Shown: piece after piece, positions 34,140 through 38,727 of the stretch
How the letters are laid out: each line of letters opens with the position of its first letter
How positions within the stretch are numbered: position 1 is the first letter of the stretch
Source of the DNA: Candidatus Kerfeldbacteria bacterium
GTDB lineage: Bacteria; Patescibacteriota; Patescibacteriia; SBBC01; CAIJZX01
Direction of reading: 5' to 3'
NCBI GenBank assembly: GCA_016194465.1
Contig: JACQBO010000006.1
Location: 1-38,727 of the forward strand
DNA length: 38,727 nucleotides
Notes under the pieces: model-generated
Seen by the model: the letters and a program-made list of their open reading frames with translations, nothing else
What the model was told of the DNA's origin: nothing
The model's database searches: none
Made by a program: the position numbers and the translations under genes

Positions 34140-34772
34140 TCAAACGAGACGCCGGAGCTTTTCCCAGGCAGCCGTCGGATGCTCATCAAGCATAACCGCC
34201 GAACCAACGACAATGTGTCGGGCGCCGGCCGCGGCAGCCCGAGGGATTGTCTCCTGATCCATACCGCCATCAAGACCAATAATCAGGTGCGGGTAACGAT
34301 GCCGTATGGCCCGCACTCGGGCCAGGGAGCCCGCCCACCAGTGATGGCTATAACCACCAGGCCGAACCGACATGACGAGGACGCCCGAGATAAATGGCAT
34401 CCATGGCCAGAGTCGATCCAATGTGCTGGTCGGGTTGATCGCTAACCAGGTGGAAATGCGCTGAGAACGGAACAGCGCTAGCCAGGGTCGAAGGGCCGCC
34501 CCGAGTTCCAGATGGAGAATCACCCGGGCTTTGGTGGTGCCTAAAATGGTGACCGCCCAGGCTCCCGGGTGACGAGTCATGAGGTGATACTCAACATTGG
34601 CTCTTGGTTTCGAACGCTGGACAATCGCCGGGGTGATCGATCGACTTGGCACAAAGACGCCATCCATGACATCGAGGTGGATCCAGGGATTGAGCTGCTC
34701 GGCGATCTTTTTTTCTTTTTCGTAGGCTCCGGAAGTTCTGGCCAACACCGAAGGAACAAGATCAACGGCCAT
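34140..34772 (-). CDS. rpe: Ribulose-phosphate 3-epimerase
   Basis: A 210-residue TIM-barrel enzyme interconverting ribulose 5-phosphate and xylulose 5-phosphate. Key residues are H32 and D34 in IHLDVMDG, H63 in EYHLM, and D168 in IIGLDGGM, so the two catalytic aspartates and metal histidines are kept. Other usually strong motifs have drifted: the phosphate and flap segment normally NPGFGGQ reads RPGGYSHH near residue 137. Activity is likely, but the substrate could differ. It overlaps the end of rpiB by 11 bases. Confidence 0.82.
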   Translation of the reverse strand: MAVDLVPSVLARTSGAYEKEKKIAEQLNPWIHLDVMDGVFVPSRSITPAIVQRSKPRANVEYHLMTRHPGAWAVTILGTTKARVILHLELGAALRPWLALFRSQRISTWLAINPTSTLDRLWPWMPFISGVLVMSVRPGGYSHHWWAGSLARVRAIRHRYPHLIIGLDGGMDQETIPRAAAAGARHIVVGSAVMLDEHPTAAWEKLRRLV

Positions 34773-35208
34773 AGTCGAGACGATCTACTTGGTGCAAGCG
34801 GCGCCGATGACGATCGATGGGCCGATACGAAGTCTGCAGCCAGGCCATGACAATTTTTTTCATTTCGGCCAGCGTTTGGAGATCTGCGGCCAGTGATAAG
34901 ACGTTGATATTTTCTTCTCGCCGGGCCCGCCGCGCCAAGGAGACCGTCAAGGCTTGGCTGGCCCGAATCCCGGGAATTTTATTGGCGACCATGGCCATGC
35001 CCACGCCACTGCGACAAATGCCAATCCCAAAACTCCCCGGGGTTTTCCGTACGACTCGTCCGAGCCGCGCCGCCAGCGGTGGGTAGTCGTCATTATGAAG
35101 ACGCTTTGATGGTCCGAGGTCGGTCACCGGCAGGCCACGCCCGCGCAAAAACTTGACCAGTGTTTGTTTGGCCAGCCACCCACCGTGATCAGCCGTTACA
35201 TAGACCAT
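34762..35208 (-). CDS. rpiB: Ribose-5-phosphate isomerase B
   Basis: A 148-residue enzyme interconverting ribose 5-phosphate and ribulose 5-phosphate. D7-H8 in TADHGG and the catalytic C65 in GIGICRSGVGMAMVANK match the RpiB/LacA family, and RASQALTVSLARRARREENIN is the later conserved helix. The usual CGTG loop reads CRSG here. ATG 35208 yields the family N-terminus; upstream frame reads past the promoter and is unlike the family. It opens the sugar-phosphate operon with a TATACT box 7 bases upstream. The C-terminal tail is Arg/His-rich. Confidence 0.9.
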   Translation of the reverse strand: MVYVTADHGGWLAKQTLVKFLRGRGLPVTDLGPSKRLHNDDYPPLAARLGRVVRKTPGSFGIGICRSGVGMAMVANKIPGIRASQALTVSLARRARREENINVLSLAADLQTLAEMKKIVMAWLQTSYRPIDRHRRRLHQVDRLDYGR

Positions 35209-35215
35209 GGTGGGA

Positions 35216-35224
35216 AGTATATCA
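35216..35224 (-). promoter_or_regulatory. Extended -10 promoter for the rpiB operon
   Basis: TGATATACT on the minus strand (35224-35216), that is, a TGn extension plus TATACT, 7 bases before the rpiB ATG. There is no good -35 box, which an extended -10 promoter does not need. Upstream cupredoxin transcripts may also read through. Confidence 0.5.
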
Positions 35225-35240
35225 TGCCCGCTCGCCCAGA

Positions 35241-35714
35241 TCATTCTTGCACCACGATCGTCCCCTGGAACGTCGGATTGAGGGCGTCGAGGTGATCGTG
35301 GTACCCCCACCGCCCGACTTTTGTAAAGGTAAAGGTATAACGGTCGTTAGGCGGAATCGTCCCATCGAAGCCGGGCAGATCAGTATCCGCTGGATGTGGG
35401 TTCGAGGCAAGGCGATGCAGTGCGGCATCATTGTTGACAAACGTAACCGTGGTGCCTTTTTTTACGGTCAGAACCTGTGGATCGACTCCGGACGCAGTGA
35501 TCGTGACGGTCGTGCCTTGTTCGGCCTGCCCCGTCGTGAAAGAGCCAGTGGTGACCGAGTTTGTGTCCAGGGCAGCGTTGACGCTCACATTGACTCCCCC
35601 ACCGACAGTGATATTGGTGTTCCGTATGGACCCGGTCGTGGACGCGTGGCAGCCAGCGCCGATGATGGTCAAACTCATCAATCCGAGAGCCAGCAGTGAT
35701 AGTTTATGATGCAT
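35241..35714 (-). CDS. Cupredoxin-like lipoprotein
   Basis: A 157-residue exported lipoprotein: signal peptide with lipobox cysteine C22 (TIIGAGC), a Thr/Asn-rich linker, then a plastocyanin-like beta sandwich (about 65-155). VKKGTTVTFVNNDAALHRL and GRWGYHDHLDALNPTFQGTI mark the copper-binding loops. Candidate ligands are H100, H107, H139 and H141. The Cys and Met of a classical type 1 blue copper site are missing from the final loop, which reads YHDHL, so the metal site would be histidine-rich and probably not blue. The start has a strong GGAGG at 35720-35724, 5 bases before ATG, one of the few good Shine-Dalgarno sequences here. It lies 16 bases after the His-rich protein gene. Confidence 0.8.
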   Translation of the reverse strand: MHHKLSLLALGLMSLTIIGAGCHASTTGSIRNTNITVGGGVNVSVNAALDTNSVTTGSFTTGQAEQGTTVTITASGVDPQVLTVKKGTTVTFVNNDAALHRLASNPHPADTDLPGFDGTIPPNDRYTFTFTKVGRWGYHDHLDALNPTFQGTIVVQE

Positions 35715-35730
35715 AGAAGCCTCCAAAAAA

Positions 35731-36360
35731 TTATAAATTCTTAGGGAAATCGTAGTTTTGAGGTGGGGTGATTTTTTCTGCGCCCTGACCGACCACAATC
35801 GCATAGGAATGTCGGTCTCTCATGGTTGTATCCGGCCCACTGGCTACCAGTGTTCCATTATCAAAAACAGTCAGCTGGTGGGCGGCATCGATCTTGGTGT
35901 CGAGCACGGCCTGAGTAGAGAACGTGTTCTTCCACACATGGAAAAAATCTCCCAAGGTAAAATCTTTAGCGCTGGGAGACTCAATATGAATGACCCCGGT
36001 ACTATCGTGGGTGTGCAGTGGGTGCAAACAATGAGCCGCCAGACCCGTGTTAGCCGGAATGTCTTGTGCCTTCCCATCAATCACAATGCTCAGATGGGCA
36101 TGGATATGAAATTTCGTCGCCATGTCGGTGGTACAACTATCAACCAAAGCGAGATCGGCGCGATTGGATGAAGCCTTGGTGGTTGTGGCGCGGCTACTAT
36201 GAAAAATGAGAGGGATCGTGACGGCGCCCCCGACGACCACGACTCCGGCCATGATGTACCATCGCCGCCACCACGACCGGCTCGGCCGCCCCTGTTTTCG
36301 TTCCAGGCGCTTCCGGGCTCGCCGCTCCGCCCTTGTTTCAAAGTGTTCTTCAGTGGTCAT
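35731..36360 (-). CDS. Membrane-anchored His-rich protein, function unknown
   Basis: A 209-residue protein with a highly basic cytoplasmic start (about residues 10-34), one membrane helix (35-53) and an outside domain. The domain has dense histidine clusters: KFHIHAHLSIVIDG (H85, H87, H89), AAHCLHPLHTHDSTGVIHIE (H110, C111, H113, H116, H118, H125) and FTLGDFFHVW (H141). This looks like a metal-binding domain. Similar sequences are, as far as I recall, annotated only as hypothetical. It lies 19 bases after the DUF59 gene and just before a cupredoxin-like lipoprotein, which suggests copper or another metal as ligand. Two cysteines (76, 111) could form a disulfide. Confidence 0.75.
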   Translation of the reverse strand: MTTEEHFETRAERRARKRLERKQGRPSRSWWRRWYIMAGVVVVGGAVTIPLIFHSSRATTTKASSNRADLALVDSCTTDMATKFHIHAHLSIVIDGKAQDIPANTGLAAHCLHPLHTHDSTGVIHIESPSAKDFTLGDFFHVWKNTFSTQAVLDTKIDAAHQLTVFDNGTLVASGPDTTMRDRHSYAIVVGQGAEKITPPQNYDFPKNL

Positions 36361-36379
36361 AGATTTCTCAGACGAAGTG

Positions 36380-36685
36380 CTACCGCATCATGGACAACAT
36401 GGTCCGGGCATCGGCGGACATTTTACTCGGGTCCCAGGGTGGTTCAAAGGTCAACTCAATCAATACATCTTTGGCGCCGGTCCCTGTTTTCACCTTCCGC
36501 ACTACTTCTTCGCGAAAATATGGCACGAGTGGACAGCCCGGCGTGGTCAGGGTCATGGTAATCGTGACCACCTCAGCACTAAACGTCACATCGTAAATCA
36601 AGCCGAGGTTGACGACATCAATCCCCAGCTCCGGATCATCGCACGTTTTAAGAATTGAGAGGACATCGGCCTTCGTCGCATGCAT
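36380..36685 (-). CDS. DUF59/MIP18-family iron-sulfur assembly-type protein
   Basis: A 101-residue cytoplasmic protein of the SufT/PaaD/MIP18 family, which helps mature iron-sulfur proteins. It has DPELGIDVVNLGLIYDV (residues 17-33), TTPGCPL with the conserved C51, and PPWDPSKMS near the end. SufT-type proteins act with the SUF machinery, which is not in this window. The gene begins 4 bases after trxB and is followed by the His-rich gene, so it shares a transcript with redox and metal-binding proteins. Confidence 0.9.
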   Translation of the reverse strand: MHATKADVLSILKTCDDPELGIDVVNLGLIYDVTFSAEVVTITMTLTTPGCPLVPYFREEVVRKVKTGTGAKDVLIELTFEPPWDPSKMSADARTMLSMMR

Positions 36686-36689
36686 AGGA

Positions 36690-37631
36690 TTAGAGCCTAC
36701 CGTGCTTTTGGTGATGCAGCATCTCTAAGTATTTTTCGGCTTCCAGGGCCGCCATGCAGCCCCAACCGGCAGCACTAATGGCCTGACGGTAGCGGTAATC
36801 TTGCACATCACCGGCCACGAAAATACCGGGGATAGAGGTCATGACCTGATCAGTGACGGCCAGGTATCCACGTTTGTTCACCTGGAGGTACTCCTGGAAC
36901 AAGGCCGTATTCGGCACATGCCCGATCGCCACGAACATTCCTTGGACCTTGAGGTCTTCGGTTGAGTTAGTCACCGTGTTTTTGAGGCGAAGACCGGTTA
37001 CTTTGGTTTCACCCTGGACATCAGCCACTTCGGTTTGCAACCGGAATGAAATTTTTGTATTGGCCTTGGCCCGCGCGACCATAATATTGCTGGCTCGGAG
37101 TGCATCCCCGCGCACCAAGATGGTAATGCTACTCGCAAATTTTGTGAGGTAGAGGGCTTCTTCCATGGCGGCATCCCCGCCCCCCACGACTGCCACGTCT
37201 TTGCCCTTGAAAAAAAATCCGTCGCAGGTGGCGCAGGACGAAACGCCTTTGCCGCGCAGCCGCTGTTCGCTCGGCAGCCCAAGCCAGCGCGTGGCGGCGC
37301 CCGTGGCGATGATGACAGCCTCAGCTTGATAGGCGTCTTTCTCCGCCCAGAGCCAGAACGGTTGCTGGCGGAAATCGACCTTGGTAATCGAAGTTGGGAC
37401 AACCGTCGCCCCAAACCGCTCCGCTTGCTTTTGCATCCGCTCCATCAGTTCCGGCCCCAGAATATCTTCTGGAAACCCGGGAAAGTTGCCGACGTCCGTC
37501 GTATTGATCAGTTGTCCGCCCGGCTCGGGGCCAGCGAACACCAGCGGTTTCCAGCCGGCGCGGGCGGCATAAATCGCCGCGGTATACCCGGCCGGGCCAG
37601 ATCCAAGAATTGCCAGTTTCATTTTCGTCAT
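36690..37631 (-). CDS. trxB: Thioredoxin reductase
   Basis: A 313-residue flavoenzyme that reduces thioredoxin with NADPH. It has the FAD motif GSGPAGYTAAIYAARAG (residues 10-26), PGGQLINTTDVGNFPGFPE, the redox pair C133-A-T-C136, the nucleotide motif VVGGGDAAMEEALYLTKFA near 158, and the late FAD motif GIFVAGDVQD. It is the low-molecular-weight type. ATG 37631 (or 37622) fits the family; the frame extends upstream but would then cross the promoter. No thioredoxin gene is visible here. It has a probable promoter of its own inside the end of the membrane protein gene. Confidence 0.95.
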   Translation of the reverse strand: MTKMKLAILGSGPAGYTAAIYAARAGWKPLVFAGPEPGGQLINTTDVGNFPGFPEDILGPELMERMQKQAERFGATVVPTSITKVDFRQQPFWLWAEKDAYQAEAVIIATGAATRWLGLPSEQRLRGKGVSSCATCDGFFFKGKDVAVVGGGDAAMEEALYLTKFASSITILVRGDALRASNIMVARAKANTKISFRLQTEVADVQGETKVTGLRLKNTVTNSTEDLKVQGMFVAIGHVPNTALFQEYLQVNKRGYLAVTDQVMTSIPGIFVAGDVQDYRYRQAISAAGWGCMAALEAEKYLEMLHHQKHGRL

Positions 37632-37640
37632 GACCTGAGT

Positions 37641-37669
37641 AGTGTACTGGGCCCGGGCTCTTGGGTCAA
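37641..37669 (-). promoter_or_regulatory. Promoter for trxB
   Basis: TTGACC (37669-37664), a 17-base spacer, TACACT (37646-37641), then 9 bases to the trxB ATG. The leader would be about two bases. It overlaps the stop of the upstream membrane protein gene. Confidence 0.5.
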
Positions 37670-38226
37670 GACGGCTGCGAGAAACCGGAGCGATACAATA
37701 CGAAGCTGAAAAGAGTGCGGGAAAGACCAAAAATTGTAATGAGTCCTAAGAGCAGGCCAGTCCGGCTCACCGTAGAGGTAAATAAAGCTAGGATATAGAG
37801 TAATGTCAGGAGCATGAATGTACTGGCATATGCGACACGGGTGGCTTTGAGAAGGAGGAGACTTTCTCGTTCATCTTTTAGTGTGTACCCTAGGTTGAGA
37901 AAAACTTCGTGCCACTTCCGACCTCGGCGTTTCCACGTCATTATATTAAAGATCGTGGCAAGTGCGACTCCGGCGAGAACCGGCCAGGGCCGTTCCTTCC
38001 AAATAGTAAAAAGGAAGTTGTCGTTCGATGACCATAAGAAAATGGTCGCGACAAGAAACATCAAGCTCAGTGCCAGCCCGCCTTGCCAATCAAATTTCAG
38101 ATTCGGCTGATTCCACCAACCCTTTCTTCCTTTCGAAAAGATACCGGTCAGATAGATAAAAACACCAATCACCACGATCGGCAAAAGAATTGGTAGAATA
38201 AGATTGAGAAAAATATTGTGCTGCAT
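37666..38226 (-). CDS. Multi-pass membrane protein paired with XRE regulator
   Basis: A 186-residue protein with about five membrane helices (roughly 7-28, 49-67, 78-96, 130-150 and 152-175) and a charged cytoplasmic loop around KRRGRKWHEVFLNLGYTLKDERE. Small membrane proteins of this kind (DUF2178-like) commonly follow a short XRE regulator gene in bacteria and archaea; I do not recognise an enzymatic function. It starts 8 bases after the regulator stop, so the two form a unit. The coding sequence is visibly more A/T-rich than trxB and the genes further left, which may point to a separate origin. Confidence 0.7.
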   Translation of the reverse strand: MQHNIFLNLILPILLPIVVIGVFIYLTGIFSKGRKGWWNQPNLKFDWQGGLALSLMFLVATIFLWSSNDNFLFTIWKERPWPVLAGVALATIFNIMTWKRRGRKWHEVFLNLGYTLKDERESLLLLKATRVAYASTFMLLTLLYILALFTSTVSRTGLLLGLITIFGLSRTLFSFVLYRSGFSQPS

Positions 38227-38234
38227 TGATATGC

Positions 38235-38438
38235 TTATGATTTGATAAATACTTCCTCGACCGGAAGCTGGAAAGTTTTAGCAATATTCATCCCGAGTAA
38301 TAGCGACGGCGAATACTCCCCTTTTTCGATGGCCAGAATCGTTTGCCGGGTGACACCGACTTTCTGCGCCAGGTCTTCCTGAGTCAGATGATGCTTGGCC
38401 CGAAGTTCTTTGACCCGATTTTGGATTTCCACAGGCAT
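38235..38438 (-). CDS. XRE-family helix-turn-helix regulator
   Basis: A 67-residue protein that is almost entirely one Cro/C1-type DNA-binding domain: VKELRAKHHLTQEDLAQKVG, VTRQTILAIEKGEYSPSLLL, then AKTFQLPVEEVF. It belongs to the compact YozG/YgzD-like group, usually dimeric repressors of the adjacent membrane protein gene. The start ATG lies 6 bases after a near-consensus -10 box, with no room for a Shine-Dalgarno sequence. Two palindromes overlap its own promoter, so it probably represses itself and the membrane protein. Confidence 0.92.
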   Translation of the reverse strand: MPVEIQNRVKELRAKHHLTQEDLAQKVGVTRQTILAIEKGEYSPSLLLGMNIAKTFQLPVEEVFIKS

Positions 38439-38444
38439 AAACTA

Positions 38445-38473
38445 ATTGTAAAGTTTACATTACATAATGTCAA
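38445..38473 (-). promoter_or_regulatory. Near-consensus promoter for the XRE operon
   Basis: TTGACA (38473-38468), a 17-base spacer, TACAAT (38450-38445), then 6 bases to the ATG. It is the best match to the sigma-70 consensus in the window and predicts a leaderless mRNA. Confidence 0.75.
38447..38470. promoter_or_regulatory. Overlapping palindromic operators in XRE promoter
   Basis: TGTAAAGTTTACA (38447-38459) has 6-base arms around one central base, and ACATTACATAATGT (38457-38470) has 6-base arms around two. Together they cover the -10 box and spacer and reach the -35 box. The regulator encoded next to them is the obvious candidate ligand. Confidence 0.6.
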
Positions 38474-38561
38474 GTATAGCATACATCTTTGGCTTTTTTT
38501 AGCTAACTTCATGATAAAAAAACTTGTTCACAACCAGGAAATAGGAGAATCCTTTAATATT

Positions 38562-38599
38562 TGCTATACTTGCCCTTGGAATTATTCATTTACTAAGGA
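38562..38599 (+). promoter_or_regulatory. Extended -10 promoter and Shine-Dalgarno site of the HU gene
   Basis: TGCTATACT at 38562-38570 is an extended -10 box with no clear -35 box. Transcription would begin near 38577, leaving about 32 bases of leader. AAGGA at 38595-38599 is a normal ribosome binding site 9 bases before ATG 38609, in contrast to most genes here. Confidence 0.55.
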
Positions 38600-38608
38600 A
38601 AAACGCCT

Positions 38609-38727
38609 ATGGCAGAAAAACCCATGAGCAAGTCGGCCCTGATCGCCTACTTGGCTGAGAAGTCGAATATGAGCAAGAAAGATGTGACGACGATGTGGGA
38701 ACTGATCGTGGACACGGCCTACAAGCA
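38609..38727 (+). CDS. HU/IHF-family DNA-binding protein, 3'-truncated
   Basis: Only 39 codons are inside the window. After a short N-terminal MAEKP, the sequence MSKSALIAYLAEKSNMSKKD matches the first two helices of HU-type histone-like proteins, which bend and compact DNA as dimers. The beta-arm region that would confirm it lies outside the window. Context (isolated gene, own promoter and good ribosome binding site) suits an abundant nucleoid protein. It is divergent from the XRE gene across about 170 bases. Confidence 0.8.
   Translation, partial: MAEKPMSKSALIAYLAEKSNMSKKDVTTMWELIVDTAYK

Noticed and set aside
33861..34445. A 194-codon open frame on the plus strand crossing fba and rpe
   Set aside because: It runs antisense across two well-supported enzymes and has no family features.
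38524..38532. TTGTTCACA as a DnaA box near the HU gene
   Set aside because: It mismatches the consensus at the third base and stands alone; there is no cluster of boxes to suggest an origin.
1..38727. CRISPR arrays, tRNA or rRNA genes, insertion sequences, prophage
   Set aside because: No regularly spaced direct repeats, cloverleaf-like stretches, transposase motifs or phage structural genes were seen on reading both strands.

Overview
The window is a dense, moderately GC-rich bacterial chromosome segment with about 40 protein genes, almost no spacer, and no rRNA, tRNA, CRISPR array or insertion sequence that I can see. No stretch over 300 bases lacks a gene. TGA is used as an ordinary stop, so the code looks standard. 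The gene mix suggests a Patescibacteria (Candidate Phyla Radiation) genome: a DUF4012 protein beside glycosyltransferases, a YCF48-like propeller lipoprotein between holB and frr, an archaeal-type AMP phosphorylase, a compact PriA without helicase motifs, and a secreted lysozyme-like protein with C-terminal repeats. The lineage is an inference; no rRNA or marker phylogeny was available.

Layout. (1) 1-6000, plus strand: two family-2 glycosyltransferases (the first cut by the window edge), a DUF4012 membrane protein, an MreB paralogue and a GT4 glycosyltransferase, forming a surface-polysaccharide and cell-shape block. (2) 6022-13975, plus: holB, propeller lipoprotein, frr, rseP, then mreB-mreC-mreD-mrdA (rod elongasome). 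(3) 14047-19945, plus: greA, lysS, an HD-domain gene, serS, alr and an ftsQ-like gene. (4) 20046-23672, minus: an EnvC-like M23 peptidase, gltX and a WecG/TagA glycosyltransferase, read from wecG leftwards. (5) 23713-29192, plus: secreted lysozyme-like repeat protein, a LigB/MEMO-like protein, priA, def and fmt. (6) 29189-35208, minus: a sugar-phosphate operon (rpiB, rpe, fba, pfkB-type kinase, AMP phosphorylase) followed by a processive membrane glycosyltransferase. (7) 35241-38438, minus: an XRE regulator, a membrane protein, trxB, a DUF59 protein, a His-rich membrane-anchored protein and a cupredoxin-like lipoprotein. (8) 38609 to the end, plus: the start of an HU-family gene.

Genes within blocks are mostly joined by 1-14 base overlaps (many ATGA or GTGA junctions) and few starts have a Shine-Dalgarno sequence. 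At several block-initial genes I find sigma-70-like -35 and -10 boxes with a 17-base spacer and the -10 box only 6-9 bases before the start codon, which predicts leaderless or nearly leaderless mRNAs (def, lysS, wecG, the secreted repeat protein, the XRE gene, trxB, the M23 gene; weaker cases at fba and rpiB). The clearest regulatory sites are a symmetric divergent promoter at 23675-23705 and a palindromic operator inside the XRE promoter at 38445-38473.

The points most worth following up are the pentose-phosphate and AMP phosphorylase operon, the redox and metal cluster of region 7, the helicase-motif-less PriA coupled to a MEMO-like gene, and the leaderless promoter architecture.
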